From: Agrococcus sp. Marseille-Q4369 | Lineage (GTDB): Bacteria > Actinomycetota > Actinomycetes > Actinomycetales > Microbacteriaceae | DNA length: 64,000 nucleotides | Assembly (NCBI RefSeq): GCF_018308945.1 | Contig: NZ_CP070501.1 | Location: 124,001-188,000, forward strand | Direction of reading: 5' to 3' | Shown here: positions 17,701 through 25,545 of the stretch, piece by piece | Layout of the letters: every line of letters begins with the position of its first letter | Position numbering within the stretch: the first letter of the stretch is position 1 | Translations under genes and position numbers: made by a program | Notes under the pieces: model-generated | What the model saw: only the letters and a program-made list of their open reading frames with translations | What the model was told of the DNA's origin: nothing | Databases searched by the model: none

Positions 17701-19017
17701 TCAGGCGTTCGCCGAGAGCTCCGCCGACTTCGCGGCGGCGGCGTCGAGGCCGCGGCCGAGGTCGGCGATGAGGTCGTCGACGTGCTCGATGCCGACCGAG
17801 AGCCGCACGAGTCCGGGCGTGACGCCCGCGCTCAGCTGCTGCTCGGGCGTCAGCTGCGCGTGCGTCGTCGATGCCGGGTGGATGACGAGCGAGCGCACGT
17901 CGCCGATGTTGGCGAGGTGGCTGAAGAGCTCGAGCGACTCGACGAGCGCCTTGCCGGCCTCGACGCCGCCGCGCAGCTCGAAGGAGAGCACGGCGCCCGT
18001 GCCGCGCGGGGCGAGCTCGCGGCCGCGCTCGTGCCACGGGCTCGACTCGAGGCCCGCGTAGTGCACGGCGGCGACCTGCGGGTGCGCCTCGAGGAAGCGG
18101 GCGACGGCGGTCGCGTTCCCGACGTGGCGGTCGAGGCGCAGCGAGAGCGTCTCGATGCCCTGCAGCAGATGCCACGCGGTGTCGGGCGCGGCGGAGGCGC
18201 CGACGTCGCGGAGGAGCGTGACGCGCGCCTTGAGGATGTAGGCGATCGCGTCGCCGAGCGCCTCGGTGTAGGTGACGCCGTGGTAGGACTCGTCGGGCGT
18301 CGTGAGGCCGGGGAACTTGTCGGACTCCGACCACGCGAAGCGGCCGCCGTCGACGATCGCGCCAGCGACGACCGAGCCGTGGCCGCCGAGGAACTTCGTC
18401 GCCGAGTGGATGACGATGTCGGCGCCGTGCTCGAGCGGGCGGATGAGGTAGGGCGTCGCGATCGTGTTGTCGACGATGAGCGGCACGCCGGCGTCGTGGG
18501 CGACGCCCGAGACACCCGCGATGTCGAGCAGGTTGATGCGCGGGTTGCCGATCGTCTCGGCGAAGAGCAGCTTCGTCTCGGGGCGGATGGCGCGGCGCCA
18601 CTCGTCGAGGTCGTCCTGGTCCTCGACGAACGTCACCTCGATGCCGAGCCGCTTGAGCGTGAAGTTGAAGAGGTTGTAGGTGCCGCCGTAGATCGACGAC
18701 GACGAGACGATGTGGTCGCCTGCGCTCGCGATGTTGAGCACGGCGTAGGTGCTCGCGGCCTGGCCCGACGCGAGCAGGAGGGCGGCGCTGCCCCCTTCGA
18801 GCGCCGCGAGGCGCTGCTCGACGACGTCGTTCGTCGGGTTCATGATGCGCGAGTAGATGTTGCCGAGCTCGGCGAGGCCGAAGAGGCGGGCAGCGTGCTC
18901 CGTGCTGTCGAACACGTACGAGGTCGTGCGGTAGACGGGCGTGATGCGCGCCTTCGTCGTCGGGTCCGGCTGCGCGCCCGCGTGGACCTGGAGGGTCTCG
19001 AACTTCCAGTCGCTCAT
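17701..19017 (-). CDS. metY: O-acetylhomoserine sulfhydrylase MetY
   Basis: This 438-residue PLP enzyme of the Cys/Met metabolism family starts [20 protein letters not shown] and includes [20 protein letters not shown], the PLP lysine motif [13 protein letters not shown] and the C-terminal [15 protein letters not shown]. It makes homocysteine from O-acetylhomoserine and sulfide, directly downstream of the MetX step. The ATG at 19017 has AGGAG seven bases upstream. It is first of a two-gene operon with metX. A CAGTGTTACG motif lies about 90 bases upstream on the same strand. I see no SAM riboswitch. Confidence 0.95.
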   Translation of the reverse strand: MSDWKFETLQVHAGAQPDPTTKARITPVYRTTSYVFDSTEHAARLFGLAELGNIYSRIMNPTNDVVEQRLAALEGGSAALLLASGQAASTYAVLNIASAGDHIVSSSSIYGGTYNLFNFTLKRLGIEVTFVEDQDDLDEWRRAIRPETKLLFAETIGNPRINLLDIAGVSGVAHDAGVPLIVDNTIATPYLIRPLEHGADIVIHSATKFLGGHGSVVAGAIVDGGRFAWSESDKFPGLTTPDESYHGVTYTEALGDAIAYILKARVTLLRDVGASAAPDTAWHLLQGIETLSLRLDRHVGNATAVARFLEAHPQVAAVHYAGLESSPWHERGRELAPRGTGAVLSFELRGGVEAGKALVESLELFSHLANIGDVRSLVIHPASTTHAQLTPEQQLSAGVTPGLVRLSVGIEHVDDLIADLGRGLDAAAAKSAELSANA

Positions 19018-19176
19018 GGGGTGCTCCTTGCGGGTCGATGCCGAGCTGGGTCGTGCTCCATCGTGCGGTCGATCGCGCGATCGGGCCAGCCGGGTGCGTC
19101 GCACGGCGTAACACTGCGGCTCCGCCGGTCCGGGGCCGAGTGGCGCCGATCGGCCGCCGCCTGCTTGCATGGCGGC

Positions 19177-19950
19177 ATGAGCGAGAAGCGGATCGTCGTC
19201 ACGGGAGCATCGAGCGGCATCGGGGAGGCGGTCGCGCGACAGGCTGTGGAGCGCGGATGGAGCGTGCTCGCCGTCGCGCGCCGCGCGGAGCGGCTCGAGG
19301 CGCTGCAGCGCGACACCGGCTGCGAGATCCTCGCCGCCGACCTCACCGACGAGGGCGACATCGCGCGGCTCGCGGAGGCGGCTGCGGCGTTCCGCCCGAC
19401 GGGCCTCGTGCAGGTCGCGGGCGGCGCGAAGGGCGCAGCGCCGCTCGGCGAGACCTCGATCGACGACTGGCGGTGGATGTTCGAGGCCAACGTCATCGGC
19501 ACGAAGCGCGTGATCGATGCCATCCTGCCGCTGCTGCGCGACTCGACTCGCGACGGCTCCTACGCCGAGATCATGGTCGTCACCTCGATCGCCGCGACGG
19601 TGCCCTACACGGGCGGCTCGGGCTACAACGCGGCGAAGTCGGCCGAGAAGCAGCTCGTCGACGTGCTGCGGCTCGAGCTCGCGGGCGAGCCGATCCGCGT
19701 CATGGAGGTCGCGCCCGGCATGGTCTGGACCGAGGAGTTCAGCCTCGTGCGCTTCGAGGGCGACAAGGAGAAGGCGGATGCGGTCTACAAGGATGTGCAG
19801 GACCCCCTCTCGGCCGACGACGTCGCGCGCGTCATGACCGACATCCTCGCGCTGCCCGGCCACGTCTCGATCGACGAGACGATCATCAAGCCGGTCGCGC
19901 AGACGCATCCGTGGCTGGTGCACCGCGGGCCGCTCGTCGCGAAGGACTGA
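19177..19950 (+). CDS. Short-chain dehydrogenase/reductase
   Basis: This 257-residue classical SDR has the cofactor motif TGASSGIGEA (residues 9-18), an NAG-like segment degenerate to VAGGAKG, the catalytic serine in VVTSIAATVPY and the active-site YNAAK. The C-terminal IDETIIKPVAQTHPWLVHRG suits the YdfG-like group acting on 3-hydroxy acids or small alcohols, but the substrate cannot be read from the sequence. TTGCAT ends 6 bases before ATG 19177, so the mRNA may be leaderless. It is divergent from metY with 159 bases between them. Confidence 0.88.
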   Translation: MSEKRIVVTGASSGIGEAVARQAVERGWSVLAVARRAERLEALQRDTGCEILAADLTDEGDIARLAEAAAAFRPTGLVQVAGGAKGAAPLGETSIDDWRWMFEANVIGTKRVIDAILPLLRDSTRDGSYAEIMVVTSIAATVPYTGGSGYNAAKSAEKQLVDVLRLELAGEPIRVMEVAPGMVWTEEFSLVRFEGDKEKADAVYKDVQDPLSADDVARVMTDILALPGHVSIDETIIKPVAQTHPWLVHRGPLVAKD

Positions 19951-19962
19951 GCTCCCGGCCGC

Positions 19963-21414
19963 TCAGGAGCGCGGTGCGGGCGTCGCGCCGGGCACGGCCT
20001 CGGCGACCGGCTCCGGGTCCGCGAAGGCGAGCCTCGGCACCGCGACGAGGGCGGCCGCGGCGATGAGCGCGGTGACGCCGCAGATGATCCACACGACGAT
20101 GTAGCCGCCGAGGCTCGCGGCGGTGCCGACCGCGCCGACCGCGAGCACGATCGCGAAGATCGACGATGCGAACGAGCCGCCGATGGTCTTCGTCGTGTTC
20201 GTCATGCCGGTCGCGACGCCCGTCTGTCCGCGGGGAGCGGCGGCGGCAGCAGCGGCGGGCAGTGCGCCGACGAGCGCACCCGAGCCGATGCCCGCGACGG
20301 CCATGCACGCGAAGACCTGCCAGATCTCGAGGTGGAAGGGCACGAGCAGCAGGTAGCCGATGCCCACGAGCGTCGACGCGACGATGAGGAGCAGGCGGGG
20401 GCGGATGCGCGTGGAGAGCACGGCGAGCGCGCCGGCGCCGACGATGAGCGCGAGCAGGTAGACGCCGATGAGGAGCGAGCGGCCGGTCGCGTCGAGCCCG
20501 AGTCCGTAGCCGAGCGACGGGTCGGTGCCGGCGTAGGTCGCGAGCGGCGTCTGCGCGCCGAGCAGGCTCACGCCGACGAGGCCAGCGGTGAGCTGCACGG
20601 GCCACATCGATGGCTGACGCATGACGCGGAGGTCGATCGCGGGGTCGTCCTTGCCGAGCACCCAGCGGCCGAAGGGGAGCAGCAGCAGGATGCCGATCGC
20701 CATCACGGCCCAGCCCCACCACGCCTCGAGCCCGCCGATCTTCAGGAACGTGAGGCCCGAGGTGATCGTCAGGAGCGAGAGCGCGAGCAGCACGAACCCG
20801 CCGGCATCGAGGCGGCGGCCCGGGAGCGGCTCCGACTCGGGCACGCCCCAGAGGATCGCGAAGAACGTGAGCGTCACCATCGCGGCCGGCACCATGAGGG
20901 TCGGCGGGATGGCGTCGCCGAAGGCGCCGAGCGCGGCCGCGGAGCCGAGGGCGCCGAGGATCGCTCCCGCCTCGAGGGCGATGACGAGCAGGCCCGCGGC
21001 TCGGCGCGTCGTCGACGGAGCGACGCCCGTGCGGCGGCCGCGGTCGAAGATGAGCGCGACCTCGAGCGGCAGCCACACCGCGTAGGCGCCCTGCAGCGAG
21101 AAGGCGATCAGGTAGCTCGTGAAGTCGCCCGCGAAGGCGATCCACCAGCTCGCGGCCGCGGTGATCGCGGTCGAGAGCAGCAGCATGCGCTTGTGGCCGT
21201 GCATGTCGCCGAGCTTCGCGAGGATCGGCACGAAGAGCGCCGAGAGCAGCAGCTGGCCCGCCTCGAACCAGTTGACGTCGGCGTCGGTGACGTCGAGGTG
21301 TCGGGCGATGTCGGGCGTCAGCGTGACGTACCAGCCCTGCAGCACGCCGCTCGTGAGCTCGACGCACACGAGCCAGCCGATGAGAGCGAGGGGCACGGCG
21401 CGCGACGTCGACAC
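19963..21414 (-). CDS. MFS transporter (DHA2-like)
   Basis: This 483-residue protein has about 14 hydrophobic segments. The loop LGDMHGHKRMLLLST is the MFS signature between helices 2 and 3, and TPDIARHLDVTDADVNWFEAG before it is typical of drug:proton antiporters of the 14-helix group. Substrate unknown; no regulator lies beside it. The likely start is GTG 21414, because CATGAT ends 6 bases upstream, fitting the leaderless pattern; an in-frame ATG at 21441 would lie upstream of that promoter. It converges on the SDR gene with 12 bases between the stops. Confidence 0.88.
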   Translation of the reverse strand: MSTSRAVPLALIGWLVCVELTSGVLQGWYVTLTPDIARHLDVTDADVNWFEAGQLLLSALFVPILAKLGDMHGHKRMLLLSTAITAAASWWIAFAGDFTSYLIAFSLQGAYAVWLPLEVALIFDRGRRTGVAPSTTRRAAGLLVIALEAGAILGALGSAAALGAFGDAIPPTLMVPAAMVTLTFFAILWGVPESEPLPGRRLDAGGFVLLALSLLTITSGLTFLKIGGLEAWWGWAVMAIGILLLLPFGRWVLGKDDPAIDLRVMRQPSMWPVQLTAGLVGVSLLGAQTPLATYAGTDPSLGYGLGLDATGRSLLIGVYLLALIVGAGALAVLSTRIRPRLLLIVASTLVGIGYLLLVPFHLEIWQVFACMAVAGIGSGALVGALPAAAAAAAPRGQTGVATGMTNTTKTIGGSFASSIFAIVLAVGAVGTAASLGGYIVVWIICGVTALIAAAALVAVPRLAFADPEPVAEAVPGATPAPRS

Positions 21415-21420
21415 GCGTGC

Positions 21421-21426
21421 ATCATG
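21421..21426 (-). promoter_or_regulatory. -10 element, leaderless start of MFS gene
   Basis: CATGAT on the minus strand ends 6 bases before GTG 21414. The ZIP promoter is divergent from it, about 40 bases away. Confidence 0.4.
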
Positions 21427-21465
21427 GCACCTCAACGGCACTGTTCTGCGGAGCGGCGCCGGTCG

Positions 21466-21471
21466 TACCCT
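21466..21471 (+). promoter_or_regulatory. -10 element, leaderless start of ZIP gene
   Basis: TACCCT ends 5 bases before ATG 21477. The same hexamer serves guaB1. Confidence 0.5.
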
Positions 21472-21476
21472 GAGGC

Positions 21477-22265
21477 ATGGCGCAGGCCCTGCTGTTCGGC
21501 GTGGTCGCCTCGAGCGCGCTCATCGTCGGTGCCCTCATCGGGATGCGCTTCGAGCTGCCGAAGCGCGTGCTCGCGATCCTGCTCTCGTTCGCCGCCGGTG
21601 CGCTCGTCACCGCCCTCGCGTTCGAGCTCTTCGAGGACGCCTACGAGATGGGCGGCATCTGGCGGGCCGCGATCGGCCTGCTCGTCGGCGCGCTCGTCTT
21701 CACGATGCTGAGCGCGCTGCTCGATCGTGCGGCGCAGCCGGGCAAGGGCGCTCCCGCGGATGAGGTCGAGGGCAGCGCGAAGCTCGACACCGACGCGGCT
21801 GCGACGGATGCCCGCGCGACGAAGGCCTCGACCCGCGGCGCAGCGGGGCTCGCGCTGCTCGCGGCCGTGACGCTCGACGGGGTGCCCGAGAACGTCGCCC
21901 TCGGCGTCTCGCTCACCGAGGGATCGGGCGGCCTCGCGCTGCTCGCCGCCATCTTCGTCTCGAACCTCCCGGAGGCGCTCGTCGGCGCGTCCTCGATGAA
22001 GGAGCAGGGGATGTCGGGCGGGAAGGTGCTCGGGCTGTGGTCGATGTGCGCCGTGCTGCTCGTCGGTGCGGTCGTGCTCGGCGCCGGTCCGCTCGCGAGC
22101 GCCGAGGCGGAGACGATCTCACTCCCGCTCGCGTTCGCGGCCGGCGCGGTGATCGCCTCGCTCGCCGACACGCTCATGCCCGAGGCGTACGAGCACGGCG
22201 GCCCCGCTGTCGCGATGAGCACCGCTGCGGGCTTCGTGCTGTCGTTCGTGCTCTCGCTCGCCTGA
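21477..22265 (+). CDS. ZIP-family divalent metal transporter
   Basis: This 262-residue membrane protein has the ZIP metal-site helices: LDGVPENVALGVSL (fourth) and FVSNLPEALVGASS (fifth). The variable loop near residues 90-125 is Ala/Asp-rich and lacks a histidine cluster. The usual HNxPEG is here DGVPEN, so one family histidine is replaced by aspartate, which may alter metal preference. ZIP proteins carry zinc, iron or manganese into the cytoplasm; the ion here is not known. It is probably leaderless, stands alone, and is followed by an intergenic repeat and hairpin region. Confidence 0.87.
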   Translation: MAQALLFGVVASSALIVGALIGMRFELPKRVLAILLSFAAGALVTALAFELFEDAYEMGGIWRAAIGLLVGALVFTMLSALLDRAAQPGKGAPADEVEGSAKLDTDAAATDARATKASTRGAAGLALLAAVTLDGVPENVALGVSLTEGSGGLALLAAIFVSNLPEALVGASSMKEQGMSGGKVLGLWSMCAVLLVGAVVLGAGPLASAEAETISLPLAFAAGAVIASLADTLMPEAYEHGGPAVAMSTAAGFVLSFVLSLA

Positions 22266-22285
22266 GCAGCCGAGCGCGCGAGCGG

Positions 22286-22425
22286 ATCGGGCGACCGCTT
22301 TCGACCGACTCGACCACTTCGCGCCGACTCGACCGCTTCCCGCGAACGAGCCGACCCCTTCGCGTTGACGGGACCCGTTGCGACGGGTCGCGCGAGCGAG
22401 AAGGGGTCGAGTCGCGGGCTGTGCA
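22286..22425. repeat. Degenerate intergenic repeat, GACCGCTT/GACTCGACC words
   Basis: The gap after the ZIP gene is built of imperfect copies of GACCgCTTCgcG and GACTCGACC, then an inverted copy (CGACCCCTTC at 22352-22361 against GAAGGGGTCG at 22400-22409). It encodes nothing I can support. Similar word-like repeats lie at 32.8 kb and 47.9 kb, each at a gene 3' end. Confidence 0.6.
22372..22389 (+). terminator. Hairpin after the ZIP gene
   Basis: GACCCGT and ACGGGTC form a perfect 7-bp stem with a TGCG loop, nested inside a wider 10-bp inverted repeat (22352-22409). It probably ends ZIP transcription. Confidence 0.5.
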
Positions 22426-22447
22426 GGGGCCGCCGCGGGTGCGGCCG

Positions 22448-22453
22448 TAGACT
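22448..22453 (+). promoter_or_regulatory. -10 element, leaderless start of yceD-rpmF
   Basis: TAGACT ends 6 bases before ATG 22460. The nine bases TAGACTGGA are also found at the DUF2461 start. Confidence 0.55.
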
Positions 22454-22459
22454 GGACGC

Positions 22460-23020
22460 ATGGCCACCACGCATCCGTTCACGCTGTCCGTGCGCGACAT
22501 CGTGCACAAGCCGGGCCGCATGCGCGAGGTCGAGGAGACCGCGCCGTTCGGCGACAAGGTCGGCGAGGGTCTCGCCGCCGTGCTGCCCGACCAGCCCATC
22601 GAGCTCGACGTTCGCCTCGAGAGCGTGCACGAAGGCATCCTCGCGACCGGGCAAGCGAGCGTCACCGCCCTCGCGACGTGCTCGCGCTGCCTCACCGAGT
22701 TCGACCTCGACCTCGATGTCGACTTCGTCGAGCTGTTCGCGTATGATGGTGCGTCGGAAACCGACTACCTCGTGGTCGACGAGTCTGTCGACATGCTTCC
22801 GGTGGTTCGGGACGCGGTCGTGCTGGCGCTGCCGTTCCAACCGGTCGACCGACCGGACTGCTCGGGGCTCGATCCTGAGACAGGGGAGCGGCTCGAGCCT
22901 GGCACGGTCCACGAGCCGACGGAGACCATCGATCCACGGTGGGCAGCGCTCCAGGGTTTCTCATCAGACGTGTCCGACGATGAGTCGGAAGAGGGCGCGC
23001 AGGCGCCGAAGAAGGAGTGA
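22460..23020 (+). CDS. YceD/DUF177 family protein
   Basis: This 186-residue protein has the YceD core CSRCLTEFDLDLDVDFVELF and the later LALPFQPVDRPDCSGLDPETG, with four cysteines in pairs. The family is found next to rpmF and is linked to 23S rRNA accumulation or maturation in plants and bacteria; its biochemical action is not settled. The acidic, lysine-ended C-terminal tail is divergent. rpmF follows after 3 bases, so it is surely the same operon. Confidence 0.9.
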   Translation: MATTHPFTLSVRDIVHKPGRMREVEETAPFGDKVGEGLAAVLPDQPIELDVRLESVHEGILATGQASVTALATCSRCLTEFDLDLDVDFVELFAYDGASETDYLVVDESVDMLPVVRDAVVLALPFQPVDRPDCSGLDPETGERLEPGTVHEPTETIDPRWAALQGFSSDVSDDESEEGAQAPKKE

Positions 23021-23023
23021 GCA

Positions 23024-23227
23024 ATGGCTGTTCCCAAGAGGAAGATGTCGCGGTCGAACACCCGCGCCCGCCGTTCGCAGTGGAAGGCCGTCGCGCCCAA
23101 GCTCGTGAAGACCGTCGAGGGCGGCAAGACCGTCTACAGCCTCCCGCACCGCGCGAAGGTCGTCGAGGACTCGGCCGGCACCGCGCTGTACATGGAGTAC
23201 AAGGGCCGCAAGGTCGCCGACGTCTGA
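23024..23227 (+). CDS. rpmF: 50S ribosomal protein L32
   Basis: This 67-residue protein reads [20 protein letters not shown], the conserved start of L32. The paired cysteines of zinc-binding L32 are absent, so this is the zinc-free (C-) form that many actinobacteria use as their main or alternative copy. The ribosome site GGAG is eight bases upstream. It follows yceD by 3 bases and is followed by rnc after 22 bases. Confidence 0.97.
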   Translation: MAVPKRKMSRSNTRARRSQWKAVAPKLVKTVEGGKTVYSLPHRAKVVEDSAGTALYMEYKGRKVADV

Positions 23228-23249
23228 TCCTGCTGGGATCCTTCGTCGC

Positions 23250-23954
23250 ATGACGGACCAGCGAGGAACGGCACAGCACCGACTGCTCGAGCAGCTCGGG
23301 GTCGACATCGACCCCGAGCTGCTGTCGTTGGCACTCACCCACCGCTCGTGGGCGTACGAGCACGGCGGCGTGCCGCACAACGAGCGCCTCGAGTTCCTCG
23401 GCGACTCGATCCTCGGCCAGGCGATCACGATCGAGCTCTACCGGCGCTTCCCCGAGCTGCCCGAGGGCGAGCTCGCGAAGCGCCGCGCCGGCGTCGTCTC
23501 GATGAACGCGCTCGCCGAGGTCGCGCGCGACATCGGGCTCGGCGAGCACATCCTGCTCGGCAAGGGCGAGGCAGCCTCCGGCGGCGCCGAGAAGCCCTCG
23601 ATCCTCTCCGACACGCTCGAGGCGGTCTTCGGCGCCGCATTCCTGTCGGCCGGGCACACCGCATCCGCTGGCCTCGTGCTCCGGCTCGTCGGCCCGCTGC
23701 TCGACGACCCGCTGCGCGCCGGCGCCGCGCTCGACCCGAAGACGGCGCTGCAGGAGCTCGCAGCCGCGCAGGGCAAGGGCGCGCCCGCCTACGCGATCGA
23801 GGCAGAGGGCCCCGACCACGCGCGCAGCTTCACCGCGACCGTGCTGATCGACGACGAGACCGTCGCGACGGGCACCGGCACGAGCAAGAAGGTGGCCGAG
23901 ATGGCCGCGGCGCTCGAGGCACATCGGCTGCTGAGCGCGCCGGCCGCGCACTGA
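23250..23954 (+). CDS. rnc: Ribonuclease III
   Basis: This 234-residue enzyme carries the signature NERLEFLGDSIL and the second metal-site stretch SDTLEAVFGAAFL, followed by a C-terminal double-stranded RNA-binding domain (DPKTALQELAAAQGKGAPAY; TSKKVAEMAAALEAHRLL). It cuts double-stranded RNA, including rRNA precursors. It lies between rpmF and mutM, the usual actinobacterial order. After its stop come two duplicated mini-frames and then mutM. Confidence 0.96.
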   Translation: MTDQRGTAQHRLLEQLGVDIDPELLSLALTHRSWAYEHGGVPHNERLEFLGDSILGQAITIELYRRFPELPEGELAKRRAGVVSMNALAEVARDIGLGEHILLGKGEAASGGAEKPSILSDTLEAVFGAAFLSAGHTASAGLVLRLVGPLLDDPLRAGAALDPKTALQELAAAQGKGAPAYAIEAEGPDHARSFTATVLIDDETVATGTGTSKKVAEMAAALEAHRLLSAPAAH

Positions 23955-23990
23955 CATGCCGGTGCGCTGACATGCCGGTGCGCTGACATG
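23951..23990 (+). repeat. 16-bp tandem repeat at the rnc-mutM junction
   Basis: CTGACATGCCGGTGCG occurs at 23951-23966 and 23967-23982, and a third copy begins at 23983 and runs into mutM. Each copy contains TGACATG, so the junction stop and start signals are triplicated. Two frames reading MPVR result (23956-23970 and 23972-23986). Confidence 0.9.
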
Positions 23991-24869
23991 CCGGAGCTGC
24001 CCGAGGTCGAGGTCGTGCGCGCTGGGCTCGCGCCGGCCGTGACCGGCGCTCGCGTCGAGGGCGTCGAGGTGCTCGACGCGCGATCGATCGCCCGTCACGA
24101 CGGCGACGCCGCCGCCTTCGAGGCGGCCCTCACCGGTCGCACCCTCGGCGCACCGGAGCGGCGCGGCAAGTTCCTCTGGGTGCCGATCCGGGACAGGGCG
24201 GATGCGCTGCTCGCGCACCTGGGGATGTCGGGCCAGGTGCTCGTGCGCGAGCCAGGCACCGCGCCTGACCGCCACACGCGCATCCGGCTGCTGCTCGACC
24301 AGCCCGACCACGGCCCGATCGAGATCCGCTTCGCAGACCAGCGCATCTTCGGCGGACTCGCCGTGCGGCCCCTCGTCGCGGCCGACGGCGGCCGGGCGGT
24401 GCCCGACCAGGCCGCGCACATCGCGCTCGATCCGATCGACGCCGGCTTCGACGCATCTGCCGTCGCCCGCCGCCTGCGCCGGAGAAGGCAGGGCGTGAAG
24501 GCCGCGCTGCTCGACCAGACGCTCGTGTCGGGCATCGGCAACATCTACGCCGACGAGGCGCTCTGGCGGTCGCGGCTGCACTACGCAACGCCGGGTGAGC
24601 GGCTCACGCAAGCGCGGGCGCTCGCCCTGCTCGCCGACGTGCGCGCCGTGCTCGAGCAGGCGCTCGCCGAGGGCGGCACCTCGTTCGACGCGCAGTACGT
24701 CAACGTCAACGGGCAGGCTGGCTACTTCGAGCACTCGCTGCACGCCTACGGCCGCGGCGGTCAGCCGTGCCACCGCTGCGGCGCGATCATGGTGCGCGAG
24801 CCGTGGGCCAACCGCTCGTCGACGCGCTGCCCGCGCTGCCAGCGGCGGCCCAGGGGCATCGCGGTCTGA
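23988..24869 (+). CDS. mutM: Formamidopyrimidine-DNA glycosylase
   Basis: This 293-residue base-excision enzyme begins MPELPEVEVV, so processed proline is the catalytic residue and the next glutamate assists. It has the lysine loop RRGKFLW, the helix-two-turn-helix region (LLDQTLVSGIGNIYADEALW) and a C-terminal zinc finger with CHRCG and CPRCQ. It removes oxidised purines such as 8-oxoguanine. Translation probably depends on reinitiation after TGAC at the repeated junction, because no ribosome site is visible. Confidence 0.95.
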   Translation: MPELPEVEVVRAGLAPAVTGARVEGVEVLDARSIARHDGDAAAFEAALTGRTLGAPERRGKFLWVPIRDRADALLAHLGMSGQVLVREPGTAPDRHTRIRLLLDQPDHGPIEIRFADQRIFGGLAVRPLVAADGGRAVPDQAAHIALDPIDAGFDASAVARRLRRRRQGVKAALLDQTLVSGIGNIYADEALWRSRLHYATPGERLTQARALALLADVRAVLEQALAEGGTSFDAQYVNVNGQAGYFEHSLHAYGRGGQPCHRCGAIMVREPWANRSSTRCPRCQRRPRGIAV

Positions 24870-24897
24870 CGCCCGGCGGCCCACCAGGCGCCGCTCC

Positions 24898-24903
24898 TAG
24901 ACT
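24898..24903 (+). promoter_or_regulatory. -10 element, leaderless start of DUF2461 gene
   Basis: TAGACT ends 6 bases before ATG 24910. Confidence 0.55.
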
Positions 24904-24909
24904 GGATCG

Positions 24910-25542
24910 ATGCCCTTCGACGGATTCTCGCCCGACGCGTTCGCCTTCTACACCGACCTCGAGGCGCACAACGAGCGGCCCTGGTGGCTCGACAACAAGC
25001 ACCGCTACGACGCGCACGTGCGCGCGCCGTTCGAGGCGCTCGCCGAGGAGCTCGAGCCCGTCGCGAGCGCCGTGAAGGTCTATCGCCCGTACCGCGACGT
25101 GCGCTTCGCCCACGACAAGACGCCTTACAAGACGCGGCAGGGACTCTTCGCGCAGCGCGCGCCCGGCATCGGCTGGTTCCTCAACCTCGACGCGACGGGC
25201 GTCTCGATGGGCGGCGGGTTCTTCGGGGATGCGTCGTTCACGAAGGCGTACCGCGCGGCCGTCGAGGCGGTCGCGGCGGGCACCGAGCTCGAGGGCATCG
25301 TGCGGGAGCTCGAGGCGGCGGGCTACGAGCTCGGCGGCGAGCGCGTCAAGACGGCGCCGCGCGGCGTCGACCCCGCGCATCCGCGCATCGAGCTGCTGCG
25401 CTACCGCTTCCTGACGGCGCGTCGGCACCTGACGCCAGAGCAGGCGGGCGGACCGGAGCTGCTCGACGCGCTCTTCGACACGGTCGAGCACCTGCAGCCG
25501 CTCGTGCAGTGGGCGGTGCGGAACGTGGCGCCGAAGCGGTAG
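24910..25542 (+). CDS. DUF2461 domain-containing protein
   Basis: This 210-residue protein matches DUF2461 (TIGR02453) by its opening FDGFSPDAFAFYTDLEAHNE and the core VYRPYRDVRFAHDKTPYKT, followed by GFYLNLD-like and FFGDASF segments. No function is established for the family. It has no signal peptide or membrane segment. It follows mutM but probably has its own leaderless promoter, and it ends 3 bases from the opposing aldehyde dehydrogenase stop. Confidence 0.88.
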   Translation: MPFDGFSPDAFAFYTDLEAHNERPWWLDNKHRYDAHVRAPFEALAEELEPVASAVKVYRPYRDVRFAHDKTPYKTRQGLFAQRAPGIGWFLNLDATGVSMGGGFFGDASFTKAYRAAVEAVAAGTELEGIVRELEAAGYELGGERVKTAPRGVDPAHPRIELLRYRFLTARRHLTPEQAGGPELLDALFDTVEHLQPLVQWAVRNVAPKR

Positions 25543-25545
25543 CCC

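Noticed and set aside
19018-19176. SAM riboswitch before metY
   Set aside because: None of the conserved SAM-I, SAM-II or SAM-IV core sequences could be found; only a short shared 10-mer is present.
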